Source: an uncultured Prevotella sp. (lineage in GTDB: Bacteria > Bacteroidota > Bacteroidia > Bacteroidales > Bacteroidaceae). Taken from it: a DNA stretch of 64,000 nt. Below the pieces are notes generated by a model. That model worked only from the letters and a program-made list of their open reading frames with translations, was not told the DNA's origin and made no database searches. The stretch spans positions 27,681 to 91,680 of the forward strand of contig CALUFA010000006.1 in the NCBI GenBank assembly GCA_944319795.1, written 5' to 3'. This document shows, piece by piece, positions 8,072 to 16,652 of this stretch (its first letter is position 1; every line of letters starts with the position of its first letter). Position numbers and translations under genes: made by a program.

Positions 8072-10309
8072 TTAAAGAGCGTATCCCGTCCAGCCGAATA
8101 TGTCGGTCGGGCAGCCGGCGTTGCCTGCTGCTATGTTGACCGTTGCGCCTGCAGGGTTGTTGCTGTTGGTGTCCTCTTCGACGTTGGTGGCGCCCTTAGT
8201 AACGTTTACAACAGTGCCGTCGGCTGCGTTGTCCTTGCTGTCGGTCAGGTCTACGAGCTGCTCGATTAGTCCCGAGCCCAGTACGAGGGCGTTGTTAATG
8301 GTAGCCTTGGCGAGTCGGCGCACCTTGATTGCGTCTTGCATCGCCTGGTTCTCGGCGAGGTTCTCGATAGTCATGTTCTCTATCTTGAAGTCGGCCTGTG
8401 GAGCGTGGTCGGGCCCGTTGCCGTCAAGGTTGCCGTCGGCCTCTACGCCGCGCGGGTCTTCCTCCGTGCTTGTGAAGCCTGCCTCCCAGCGTCCGTAGCA
8501 GTTGGTCAGCGTGCCGCAGTAGCCCTGAGTGAAGTCAAAGCAGTCGTCGTCGCAGTTCACGGCGAGCAGGTTGCTTACGTTTACGCTGCCTCCGAAGAAC
8601 TCGATGGCGTCGTCGGCACCCTCTGCAATGTAGATGTTCTCGATCTTAGTGCCGTTGCCTACGCCGTTGAGCGTCAGTCCGTTGTGCTCGATGTCGGCGC
8701 TTGAGCGCGCTCCCGAGTAGAGTATGCGCACGTAGGTCAGCACGCCTGAGTTGTCGTTAGTCTTGTCGCCGCCGTAAGGAATGTTGTTGTCAACCTCGGT
8801 CATAGCCTCGTTTACGGCATTCTCGCCTGAGATGGGAGCGTAGCCGTTGATGATTATGCCGCCCCAGTAGCCAGCCTTGGCAGTCTCGTTGTCGGCAGTG
8901 AAGGTGATGGGAGCGTCTGCCGTACCCTCTGCGAAGATTTGTCCGCCTTGTTCTACGATGATGTAGTTGCCGAAGCCGTTGCGTGCCTTGATAGTCATTC
9001 CTGCCGGAATCCTCAGCACGCCGCCGGCCTTAACTCGCACTGTTCCCTCGATGTAGTACTGCTTGCCGGCGTCGAGCGTCACGTCGCTTGTTATCTCCGT
9101 AGGCATGTTTTCATCCTCGAGCGCAGGCGCAGTGCTGCCGTTTCCGCTGAAGTCGTAACCCGTCCATGCGAACACAGCGGTGTTTGCGCCGGTGTTGCCG
9201 CTTACGATTTTCACGCCGTTATACTGCTCGTTCGAGTTTACAACGTCGCTGCTTACGTTGGCGGCGCTGTTCGTCAAGCTGATTTCAGTAGCCGTATTGG
9301 CGTCGTCTTTGCTGTCAGTCAGGTCGATGACGTTCTGTATTTCGCCGCTTCCCATTACCAAGGCGTTGCTGATGTGGGCCGTAGCGAGGCGGCGAACTTT
9401 GATCGCATCCTGCATTGCCTGGCTTGAAGAGTTGTTGACGATGGTCATGTTCTTGATCGTGAAGTTGGCCTGCGGAGTGTGGTCGGGCCCGTTGCCGTCG
9501 AGGTTGCCGTCGGCCTCTACGCCGCGCGGATCTTCCTCGGTGCTGGTGAATCCGCTCTCCCATACGCCGTAGCAGTTGTCAAGCGTGCCGCTGTAACCCT
9601 GGGTGAAGTCGAAGCAGTCGTCGTCGCAGTTCACGGCGAGCAGGTTGGTTACGTTCACCGTTCCGCCGAAGAACTCGATAGCGTCGTCGGCACCTTCGGA
9701 GATGTAGATGTTGTTTATCGTCGTCGCATTGCCTACGCCGTTGAGCGTAAGGCCGTTGTGCTCGATGTCGGCGCTTGAGCGTGCGCCAGTGTAGAGCAGC
9801 TGTACGTACTCTATGACGCCGCTGTTGTCGGCTGCGTCGCTGCCTCCGTACTCCTGGTTGTTGTCAACCTCGGCTGCTGCGGTTTGTCCCTCGGCGTCGC
9901 CCGAGATAGGAGCCTTGCCGTTGATGATGAGTCCGCCCCAGTAGCCCGACGTTGCGTTGTCGCTGTCGGCGGTGAATATGATAGGCTTGTCGGCCGTTCC
10001 GCGTGCGTTGATTTTACCGCCTTGTGCTACTATGATGTATTTATCGAAGCCCTGTGCGGCCTTGATCACTGTTCCTGCCGGTATCTCGAGCGTCGCCCCG
10101 TCGGCAACGGTCACCGTTCCGGTCAGGTGGTATTCCTTGCTTGCGTCGAGCTTCATTTCGTTTTCTATGACGCCTTTCAGCTCTACGGTCTCGGCCGGCG
10201 GTGTTACGCCATCCTGGTCGTCGTTGTTTTCGTCATCGCTGCAAGATGTAAAACTTACTGCGCTCATCATGGCAAGGAATGCCATTGCGCTCAGAAATAA
10301 TTTCTTCAT
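8072..10309 (-). CDS. Surface lipoprotein with two tandem beta-helix-like domains
   Basis: 745 aa. A lipoprotein signal (SFTSCSDDENNDD, acylated Cys about residue 23) is followed by an acidic linker typical of surface-exposed Bacteroidetes lipoproteins. Two long internal repeats follow, about residues 45-385 and 395-745. Each carries IPAG(T/M)(V/T)IKA, YWGG(L/I)IING.APISG, EHNGLTLNGVGN, ADDAIEFFGG, NCDDDCFDFTQGY and EEDPRGVEADGNLDGNGPDH. The NG- and GN-rich strands suggest a right-handed beta helix, and the Asp-rich motifs look suited to metal or ligand binding, which is inference. It ends the operon of the TonB-dependent receptor 64 bp upstream and is probably its surface partner. I do not know the ligand. 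Confidence 0.8.
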   Translation of the reverse strand: MKKLFLSAMAFLAMMSAVSFTSCSDDENNDDQDGVTPPAETVELKGVIENEMKLDASKEYHLTGTVTVADGATLEIPAGTVIKAAQGFDKYIIVAQGGKINARGTADKPIIFTADSDNATSGYWGGLIINGKAPISGDAEGQTAAAEVDNNQEYGGSDAADNSGVIEYVQLLYTGARSSADIEHNGLTLNGVGNATTINNIYISEGADDAIEFFGGTVNVTNLLAVNCDDDCFDFTQGYSGTLDNCYGVWESGFTSTEEDPRGVEADGNLDGNGPDHTPQANFTIKNMTIVNNSSSQAMQDAIKVRRLATAHISNALVMGSGEIQNVIDLTDSKDDANTATEISLTNSAANVSSDVVNSNEQYNGVKIVSGNTGANTAVFAWTGYDFSGNGSTAPALEDENMPTEITSDVTLDAGKQYYIEGTVRVKAGGVLRIPAGMTIKARNGFGNYIIVEQGGQIFAEGTADAPITFTADNETAKAGYWGGIIINGYAPISGENAVNEAMTEVDNNIPYGGDKTNDNSGVLTYVRILYSGARSSADIEHNGLTLNGVGNGTKIENIYIAEGADDAIEFFGGSVNVSNLLAVNCDDDCFDFTQGYCGTLTNCYGRWEAGFTSTEEDPRGVEADGNLDGNGPDHAPQADFKIENMTIENLAENQAMQDAIKVRRLAKATINNALVLGSGLIEQLVDLTDSKDNAADGTVVNVTKGATNVEEDTNSNNPAGATVNIAAGNAGCPTDIFGWTGYAL

Positions 10310-10373
10310 GTTGCTAAATAATTTGATGAATAAAATAATATTGTCTTTTCTCTTTGTTTTCGGGAAAGTTGCT

Positions 10374-13076
10374 TTACAGGTTGTAAGAGAGGCCGATGCT
10401 GAAGTCCATGCCCTTCTTGTATTTGCTCAGCACTACTTCGTCGTTGGTAGCGTTGCCCTTTCGGGTCAGCTGGTGGGCGGCGTTCAGCAGGTTGCGGGCC
10501 TTCAGGTTGATTGCGAAGTGCTTGCCGAGCTGTGCCGAGGCGACGAAGTCGAGCGTGGGTATTCCGTTCTCGATGATGTCTTGGTAGCCCTCTGTGCCGA
10601 TAGTGTAGATGCGGTCGCTGAAGTAGTTGAACACTAATGCGCCGGTGAATGAGTTGCCACCATTGCGGTAGAGGTAGGTCAGGTCGGCGTTGAGCAGCCA
10701 CGGGGCGGCGCCTTCAAGCTGTGAGCCTGACGGGTCGGTTGCGAGCGGAACCTTGGCGCATGTGTACGTGTAAGCGCCGTTAAGGCCGAGGGTGAGGCGG
10801 CTGAGTCCCTCGTTTTCGATGGCATGCGAGAAGAGGTGTTTCTTCAGTTCCATTTCGATGCCGGCCGCCGTGGCATGGTCTGAGATGTTCTCGTATGAGA
10901 GGAAGCCGCCGGCACTGGCTATTTCGATGCGTGAAATCGGGTTCTTTATGTATTTGTAGAAGCCTGTTACCGAGAACAACTCGGAGGGGGAGATGTACCA
11001 GTCCCACTTAAGGTCGAGGTTGTAGTTGTCTGACGGTTTCAGGTCAGGGTTACCCTGGCTGTTGAAACTTACGCTTACGTAGCGGAAGGGTGATATTTCC
11101 TTGGCCTGCGGCAGCGTGTAAGTCTTGCTTGCGGCGAGGCGGAGCGCATGCTTGTCGTTGAAGTTGTAGCGGAGGTTGAGGCTTGGTAGGAAGTACGACT
11201 TGTCTATTTCCTGCCGGCCTTGGCTGCCGCCGCGGTTCACGTTATAGTCAACCTTGAGGTTTACGTCGTCGTATTTCAGGCCGAGGTTGGCTATGAATTT
11301 CGAGGTGAACTGGTATGTCGCCTCGGCGTATGCCGAGTGGATGTTCTTCTTTACGCTGTATTCGTCGATGTTGCGGTCGAGCTGGAACACTCCGTCGGCG
11401 TAGTTCCCTTGGTTGTAGTAGTCGTCGAAGCGGACGTTATTGATGTCGAACTCGTTTTGCCTGACTACCGACATGTCGTATTCGGTGGCCTCGAAGCCGT
11501 CGTCGATGAAGCGTCCCATGTAGCCGATCTGTACGTTGGAGTTCTGCTCGAAGCCGTCTTTCAGCTTGTAAACGAGCGAGGCGCGGGCGTTGAAGTCTTT
11601 CTCGTCAAGCTCCGAGAAGTAGCGCTGCTGGATGCCGGTGCCCTTCATCGGCACGTAGCCGCGGTCGGTCTTTACGAGGTTGTTGATGCGGCGGTCGGGC
11701 TCGTTGCCGCTGATTGTGTTGTAAGATAGTCCGGCGTTGAGGTCTAACTGCTTGCCGAGCTGCCATTTGCTGATGAGCTGGTTTACGAAGAGCAGGTTGT
11801 CGTTGGTCTGCTGGCGGCGCATGAAACCTTCGTATGTGTCTGACGATTGGTAGTCGCCGTCCATGCCGAGATACTCGCCTACCGACTCTTTCGTGGCGTG
11901 GATCATCATGAAGTTGTAGCCTATCCGGTGCTTGTGCTTGTGGGCGTACTCGATGTTGGCCATGGCTACCTGGCTCGTCTCAACCTGTGAGATGTCGCCG
12001 TCCATGTCTTGCGACAGCGTGCCGCTGGTCGTCGAGTTGCGCACTTCCTCGTCATAGTGGGTGAAGTTCTTGTTGTGGCTTGCCACGAGATAGAACGACA
12101 GCGAGTTGTCGTTAATCTTGAACTTCTTTCCGCCCGACACCGAGTAGCTTTGGTTTACCTGGAGGTTTTGCTTCGAGGGGTCGAGCGAGTTCTTGAACTT
12201 GTATGTGTCGAGGTTGCCGCCGGGCTGCGTCTTGTCGGCGAAGCCGAGCGCGTTGACGCCGTCCAAGCGCAGGAAGTCTGACGAAACTGTCTGCGTGTTG
12301 AATCCTCCTGACACGCTGATGTTGAGTTTCCCGTCGCCGGTTAGCTCCTTCGACGTTATGTTGATGTCGGCTCCGGCGGCGTCGGCCGGCGTGTTGCTGT
12401 AAAACGCCTTGTTCACGTCGATCGACTGAATGATGTCCGTCGAGAAGAAGTCGAGCGCGATGTTCTTGTACTCGGGGTCTTCCGACGGTATAGGGAAGCG
12501 GTTTAGCGTAGTGATGTTGTAGCGGTCGCCGAGCCCGCGCACGAAAACGTTCTTCACGCCTTCCTGCTTAGATATGCCTGAAATCTTGGCGACGGCGGCC
12601 TGGGCGTCGCTTATGCCCTTGCGCGACAGCTCTTGCGCGCCGATGGTCTGCACGGCGATGATGGAGCGCTTCTGCTCCATCATCGTCACGTTCTCCGACT
12701 CGCGGTTGGCTTTTGCCACGACTTCGACGGCGGCCAACTGGCGGTTGTCGCTCTCCATTTCGAAGTCGAGCGTCGTAATCTTGTTATCCTCAATCTTCAC
12801 CTGGCGTTTTACGGCCGTCTTATATCCTATGTATTTAATCTCGATGTCATAGATTCCGTCCTTCAGTCCCGACAGTTGGAAGTTGCCGTCGATGTCGGTC
12901 ACGGCGGCCACGTTGCTGCCTACCACCTTTACCGTGGCGCCTATCAGCGGTTCTTGCGATTGCCTGTCCTTCACGCGTCCCTTAACGTCTACGTCCGTAA
13001 TGTCTGCGCCGAATGCCTGAACGGCCATTAGCGACATGAACGCCGCGGCGCTTAACCATCTTTTAGTCCTTTTCAT
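10374..13076 (-). CDS. TonB-dependent outer-membrane receptor with N-terminal carboxypeptidase-regulatory-like domain
   Basis: 900 aa from the ATG at 13076 (MKRTKRWLS..., signal peptide to about residue 23). The frame extends to 13154, but that part runs through the promoter box and into the 22-bp repeats; an ATG at 13091 is a second possibility. Order: signal peptide; CarboxypepD_reg-like beta sandwich (GRVKDRQSQEPLIGATVKV) about 28-105; plug domain with VRGLGDRYN about 150-250; then the beta barrel to the C terminus, which ends in aromatic-rich GLSYNL. It imports a ligand across the outer membrane using TonB energy. Its ligand is unknown and it lacks SusC-specific features. First gene of a two-gene operon with the lipoprotein at 8072-10309. 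Confidence 0.88.
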   Translation of the reverse strand: MKRTKRWLSAAAFMSLMAVQAFGADITDVDVKGRVKDRQSQEPLIGATVKVVGSNVAAVTDIDGNFQLSGLKDGIYDIEIKYIGYKTAVKRQVKIEDNKITTLDFEMESDNRQLAAVEVVAKANRESENVTMMEQKRSIIAVQTIGAQELSRKGISDAQAAVAKISGISKQEGVKNVFVRGLGDRYNITTLNRFPIPSEDPEYKNIALDFFSTDIIQSIDVNKAFYSNTPADAAGADINITSKELTGDGKLNISVSGGFNTQTVSSDFLRLDGVNALGFADKTQPGGNLDTYKFKNSLDPSKQNLQVNQSYSVSGGKKFKINDNSLSFYLVASHNKNFTHYDEEVRNSTTSGTLSQDMDGDISQVETSQVAMANIEYAHKHKHRIGYNFMMIHATKESVGEYLGMDGDYQSSDTYEGFMRRQQTNDNLLFVNQLISKWQLGKQLDLNAGLSYNTISGNEPDRRINNLVKTDRGYVPMKGTGIQQRYFSELDEKDFNARASLVYKLKDGFEQNSNVQIGYMGRFIDDGFEATEYDMSVVRQNEFDINNVRFDDYYNQGNYADGVFQLDRNIDEYSVKKNIHSAYAEATYQFTSKFIANLGLKYDDVNLKVDYNVNRGGSQGRQEIDKSYFLPSLNLRYNFNDKHALRLAASKTYTLPQAKEISPFRYVSVSFNSQGNPDLKPSDNYNLDLKWDWYISPSELFSVTGFYKYIKNPISRIEIASAGGFLSYENISDHATAAGIEMELKKHLFSHAIENEGLSRLTLGLNGAYTYTCAKVPLATDPSGSQLEGAAPWLLNADLTYLYRNGGNSFTGALVFNYFSDRIYTIGTEGYQDIIENGIPTLDFVASAQLGKHFAINLKARNLLNAAHQLTRKGNATNDEVVLSKYKKGMDFSIGLSYNL

Positions 13077-13106
13077 CCTTCTTTTGTTCATTCTTGTTTT
13101 CGGCTG

Positions 13107-13114
13107 CAAAGTTC
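13107..13114 (-). promoter_or_regulatory. Near-consensus -7 promoter box (GAACTTTG) of the receptor operon
   Basis: One mismatch to TAnnTTTG. It lies 31 bp upstream of the ATG at 13076 and about 24 bp downstream of the three 22-bp direct repeats. Confidence 0.45.
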
Positions 13115-13137
13115 GGACATCAGTGTTACAACTCGGT

Positions 13138-13203
13138 ATCATCAGGGTGAACAAACGTTATCATTCAGGTGAACAAACGTTATCATTCAGGTGAACAAGT
13201 GTT
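13138..13203. promoter_or_regulatory. Three contiguous 22-bp direct repeats upstream of the receptor operon (candidate operator)
   Basis: Units at 13138-13159, 13160-13181 and 13182-13203 share the core GGTGAACAA(A/G)(C/T)GTT. The first and third differ slightly from the second. The 22-bp period is about two helical turns, so a bound protein would face one side of the DNA. Their position just upstream of the expected -33 region suits an activator. No regulator gene is adjacent. Confidence 0.6.
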
Positions 13204-13286
13204 TACGTCCGTGTTTATGAATTGTTACAACGGCTTCCTCCTTTTCCTTAATATATAATATTGGGCGTTGCCGACGGCCTGTCGGA

Positions 13287-13371
13287 AGGTAGCCTTTCAT
13301 GTTCCGATTCACGGCTTTTTGCATTGTAAAAGGTTGCCTTTCGCAAGGTGAAAAGCAACCTTTTGATTTGA
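13287..13371. repeat. AAAGG/CCTTT fold-back repeat, copy 2
   Basis: Contains GGAAGGTAGCCTTTC, AAAAGGTTGCCTTTCGC and GAAAAGCAACCTTTTG units in series. It lies between the amidase terminator and the receptor operon's upstream repeats, and so is not a 3'-end structure for the receptor. Confidence 0.6.
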
Positions 13372-13475
13372 AACTAAATGCGTGTCGTTTGGTTTTAATT
13401 CGGTTTTCATCGCCGTGCGATTGTTTTTTACGGTGATAAGAATAAGCGTTTTTGCTTACGGTTTTCCGGTGCCGG

Positions 13476-13547
13476 ACAAAAAATCCGCCGTTGCTATTCT
13501 TTCAGTACGCAAAAAGATGCTGACTGAAAGAAAAGCAACGGCGGATT
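13476..13547 (-). terminator. Rho-independent terminator of the amidase gene
   Basis: 25-bp arms at 13482-13506 and 13523-13547 pair with a single mismatch (AATCCGCCGTTGC...), followed on the minus strand by a T6 run. It begins 25 bp past the stop codon at 13572. Confidence 0.85.
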
Positions 13548-13571
13548 CGCCGCCTGCGTAATGTGCGCTGT

Positions 13572-14645
13572 TTATTTTATGACCGGGACGAAAGGCTGCT
13601 CCTTTACGTTGTCGAGCGGAGTCGACTTATATTCCGCTTTGGCGAAGTCAATCTTGCCGAGGTCGATCATCCTGATTGCGCTGTCGTGCATGGTGCGGTA
13701 GTAAATCTTGCGCCCGGCCATGTCGGTGGCCGACGTCCACTGCGTCGCGCTTGGTATGTCGACGGCCGTTTCGCCCTCGGCCGTCTCTATGCCGACGGGA
13801 ATGTCGAAGTTGTTGAGTATCTGGAAGCACTGCCTTACGGTCTTGTCGGCGGTGGCGAGCGCCGGCGCCGTGGCCTGATACAAGGCCGCGCGGACGAAGC
13901 GCGAGGGCGGTGTTACGTCGCCGGGGATGCCGAGGAAACCGCTGCCCGCGCCGAACGATGCGATCTTGACGCCTCCCAGCGTTTTGGGCTTGGCCGTGCC
14001 CGGATACAGGTTTACGTAATTGTTGAGGTTCGTCATCTGCCATTCGAAGCCGGGCGAGTTGGTCAACACGCCGAGCGGATTGTCGTAGACGTTCACCTTC
14101 CCGTCGACGATCTCGACAACGATCTGCCTGCCCGACGGGTCGGCCACGCGCCAGTGGGCCGTCGACGCGCGCGGGTCGATGGCAATGACGTGCACGTCTT
14201 TCAGCCCGTTTTTCACCTCGTCGACCGTCTTGAAGGCGCCCAATATCCACGAAACGAGCTGCAAGTCGGCTATGCTCTCCGCCTTGTCGGCTTCCGAGTA
14301 GTCCTCGTACCGGCCGTAACCGGGGAAGTAGAACAGTCCGGCCGACAGCCCTTCTTCGTTAAGTCCCTCGGTGACGAACTCCTCCTGCTCTACCGACAGC
14401 CCTACGAATCCGTACTTGGCGGTGAACGTCATGCCGCCTTTCTTTCCGCCTGGGACGTAAGACTGCTGCGTGTAACCTCTCGGAACAATGGCGTAACGGC
14501 TGTTCAAGTCGCTGCCGCCCCATTCTATCGTGCGCGCCACTACGGTGCTCCCGTCCTGGCTTTTAAGCGTGATGCCCGTGCATGCGCCGGCCTTATGCGT
14601 GCAAAATAACAATGCGGCAACGGCCAATAATTTAAGTTTTAACAT
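13572..14645 (-). CDS. Choloylglycine hydrolase / penicillin V acylase family amidase (linear amide C-N hydrolase)
   Basis: 357 aa. A signal peptide ends at Ala21, so cleavage would expose Cys22 (ACTGIT) as the N-terminal nucleophile of an Ntn hydrolase. Other family landmarks are visible: the arginine in VVARTIEWG, NEEGLSAGLFYFP, the oxyanion Asn in VLTNSPGFEWQ, and Arg in SRFVRA. The position that is Asp in bile salt hydrolase and penicillin V acylase is Glu here (RTIE). By family it cleaves a linear amide such as a conjugated bile salt, penicillin V or an N-acyl amino acid, in the periplasm or outside the cell. The true substrate cannot be read from sequence. Single-gene unit with a strong terminator. 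Confidence 0.88.
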   Translation of the reverse strand: MLKLKLLAVAALLFCTHKAGACTGITLKSQDGSTVVARTIEWGGSDLNSRYAIVPRGYTQQSYVPGGKKGGMTFTAKYGFVGLSVEQEEFVTEGLNEEGLSAGLFYFPGYGRYEDYSEADKAESIADLQLVSWILGAFKTVDEVKNGLKDVHVIAIDPRASTAHWRVADPSGRQIVVEIVDGKVNVYDNPLGVLTNSPGFEWQMTNLNNYVNLYPGTAKPKTLGGVKIASFGAGSGFLGIPGDVTPPSRFVRAALYQATAPALATADKTVRQCFQILNNFDIPVGIETAEGETAVDIPSATQWTSATDMAGRKIYYRTMHDSAIRMIDLGKIDFAKAEYKSTPLDNVKEQPFVPVIK

Positions 14646-14683
14646 AAGCGTAAGGATTAAATGGTTGGAATATTGTAAGCAAA

Positions 14684-14880
14684 TTAAGAATTAAGGGTTA
14701 AGAAACGAGGTTCAGCGCTAAGCTGATTAAGAAAAAATGACTTATAATTGTTGGGCTGTATGACTGTGAGTAAAGAGTTGTAACTCGATGCTTTGCCGCG
14801 ACAAGAGTGCTTTTCTTAACTCTTAATTCTTAGCTCTTAACGGTCTTAGCGCCGGACTTCGTTTCTTAACCCTTAACTTT
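14684..14880. repeat. TTAAGAATTAAG-type repeat region, copy 2 (irregular)
   Basis: Two blocks of TTAAGAATTAAGGGTTAAG-like units in opposite orientation lie about 100 bp apart between the amidase and mlaF. The block GGACTTCGTTTCTTAA also occurs, with one change, in the copy near 44486. The right block runs into the last codons of mlaF. Confidence 0.55.
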
Positions 14881-15636
14881 ATCGAGCGCCGCTTTTCTCA
14901 TTTTCTTGAGCAGGTCGCTGGCGAAGATGAAGTCTGTAAGGTTCTGGTTGTCGCTGCCCATCACTTGCGAGCTTACGCCCTCCCATTCCTTACGTCCTTC
15001 GTGGATGAAGATAATGTTCTCGCCTATGCCCATCACGGAGTTCATGTCGTGGGTGTTGATGATGGTCGTAATGCCGAACTCGTGGGTGATGCTGTGCAGC
15101 AGTTGGTCGATTACGAGCGATGTCTTCGGGTCGAGACCCGAGTTCGGCTCGTCGCAAAACAGGTATTTGGGATTGAGCGATATGGCCCTGGCTATGGCCA
15201 CGCGCTTCTGCATTCCGCCCGAAAGCTCGCCTGGAAACTTATGATCCGTGCCCGTCAGGTTTACCCTGTCGAGGCACGTCCGTGCGCGGTGTATGCGGTC
15301 GCGGAGCGTCATCGACGAGAACATGTCGAGCGGGAACATCACGTTTTCGAGCACCGTCATCGAGTCGAACAGTGCCGCGCTTTGGAATATCATGCCCATT
15401 TCGCGGCGCAGTGACGCCTTTTCCTTCTTGTTCATGGCTACGAAGCTGCGCCCGTCGTACAACACGTCGCCGCTCGTAGGGGAGAGAAGTCCTACGAGGT
15501 TCTTTATCAGCACGGTCTTGCCCGAGCCGCTTTGGCCTATTATGAGGTTTGTCTTTCCGTCTTCGAACACGGCGCTTACGTCCTTAAGCACGTCCTTGTC
15601 GCCGAACGATTTGCAGAGGTTACGGATTTCGATCAT
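14866..15636 (-). CDS. mlaF: ABC transporter ATP-binding protein, MlaF-type (phospholipid transport)
   Basis: 256 aa, normal length. Walker A GQSGSGKT is residues 34-41, the Q-loop region is in GMIFQSAALFDSMTV, the signature is LSGGMQKR, and Walker B is YLFCDEPNSGLD, with the switch His in NTHDMNS. The closest known role is the ATPase of the MlaFEDB complex that moves phospholipids between the inner and outer membrane by an MCE protein. It lies downstream of mlaE on the same strand, 134 bp apart. No mlaD-type MCE gene is adjacent, so the MCE subunit must be elsewhere. A general MCE-family importer of other lipids is possible. Confidence 0.88.
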   Translation of the reverse strand: MIEIRNLCKSFGDKDVLKDVSAVFEDGKTNLIIGQSGSGKTVLIKNLVGLLSPTSGDVLYDGRSFVAMNKKEKASLRREMGMIFQSAALFDSMTVLENVMFPLDMFSSMTLRDRIHRARTCLDRVNLTGTDHKFPGELSGGMQKRVAIARAISLNPKYLFCDEPNSGLDPKTSLVIDQLLHSITHEFGITTIINTHDMNSVMGIGENIIFIHEGRKEWEGVSSQVMGSDNQNLTDFIFASDLLKKMRKAALDKVKG

Positions 15637-15644
15637 TGTTAATT

Positions 15645-15770
15645 AGTTGACAAGTAACAAGCAGACGAGTAAACAAGGAGATTTGTCCGCCGGCTTGGAT
15701 GTTGTTGTTCTTAATTGTTGCAGGCAAGTCTGATCTCCTTGTTTGCTTGTTGACTTGTCTGCTTGTCTGC
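15645..15770. repeat. GACAAGCAGACAAG hairpin repeat between mlaE and mlaF
   Basis: Left arm GACAAGTAACAAGCAGACGAG...CAAGGAGATTTG and a complementary right arm ending GACTTGTCTGCTTGTC fold into a long hairpin that nearly fills the space between two genes expected to be cotranscribed. Related copies lie at 34030 and 37105. Confidence 0.65.
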
Positions 15771-16517
15771 TTAAGACAGTATCTGCGTGAGGAACAAGTC
15801 CGAGAACAGTATCAGCACGCTGCTCGTCACAACGGCGTCGGTGCTGGCCTTGCCCACGTTCACCGAGCCGCCTTCGACGGTGTAGCCGTAGTACGACGGC
15901 ACGCTCGTTATGATGAAGGCGAAGAACAGGCTCTTTATGATACTCATGTACATGAACCACGGGTTGAAGTCGTACTGCAGTCCGAGCGTAAGGTCTTCCG
16001 GGCTGATTACGTGGCCGATGTACGCCGTGGCGTAAGCTCCGATGATGCCCGATGCGGTGCTGAAGATAACGAGGAACGGCATGAGGGTCATCATCCCGAG
16101 TATCTTGGGCAGTATGAGGAAGTTGGCCGAGTTCACTCCCATGATGTCCAAGGCGTCGATTTGCTGCGTTACGCGCATCGTCCCGATTTCCGACGCTATG
16201 TTCGATCCCACCTTTCCTGCCAGGATCAAGCACATTATGGACGATGAGAACTCGAGGAGCATGATTTCACGGGTTACGTATCCCGTGACGAACCTCGGCA
16301 TCCAGGCGCTTTGTACGTTTAGCTTTATCTGTATGCAGATCACCGCTCCGATGAAGAACGATATTAAAAGCACTATTCCGATGGAGTTTACGCCGAGCGC
16401 TGACATCTCCTTGACGTATTGCTTCAGGAACATCCGCATGCGCTCGGGGCGTGCTATGGCGCGCCCCATGAGTATGAGGTAGCGTCCGAAACTGGTGAGA
16501 TATTTATGTAATAGCAT
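15771..16517 (-). CDS. mlaE: ABC transporter permease, MlaE family
   Basis: 248 aa, normal length, with about five hydrophobic segments. The MlaE-typical regions are seen: SALGVNSIGIVLLISFFIGAV near the N terminus, then VTREIMLLEFSSSIMCLILAGKVGSNIASEIGTM split across the central helices, and QIDALDIMGVNS. It is the inner-membrane subunit that hands phospholipid to or from the MCE protein. It is the first gene of the mlaE-mlaF unit, with an exact -7 box at 16544-16551, and is divergent from lptB, so two envelope lipid-transport systems share one control region. Confidence 0.9.
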   Translation of the reverse strand: MLLHKYLTSFGRYLILMGRAIARPERMRMFLKQYVKEMSALGVNSIGIVLLISFFIGAVICIQIKLNVQSAWMPRFVTGYVTREIMLLEFSSSIMCLILAGKVGSNIASEIGTMRVTQQIDALDIMGVNSANFLILPKILGMMTLMPFLVIFSTASGIIGAYATAYIGHVISPEDLTLGLQYDFNPWFMYMSIIKSLFFAFIITSVPSYYGYTVEGGSVNVGKASTDAVVTSSVLILFSDLFLTQILS

Positions 16518-16543
16518 ATTCCTTTATTGGGCGAATCTTACCG

Positions 16544-16551
16544 CAAAAGTA
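16544..16551 (-). promoter_or_regulatory. -7 promoter box TACTTTTG for mlaE-mlaF
   Basis: Exact TAnnTTTG match on the minus strand, 27 bp before the mlaE ATG. Confidence 0.65.
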
Positions 16552-16625
16552 ACCAAAATAACTAAAAAACTGCAAAGCGCGGTAGAGTTTTTGCGTTTAT
16601 AAAGTATTATTAGGCACAATTTTAC

Positions 16626-16633
16626 TACTTTTG
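16626..16633 (+). promoter_or_regulatory. -7 promoter box TACTTTTG for lptB
   Basis: Exact TAnnTTTG match 20 bp before the lptB ATG; it is back to back with the mlaE promoter about 75 bp away. Confidence 0.65.
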
Positions 16634-16652
16634 CAGCAAAACAAAGCATAGG

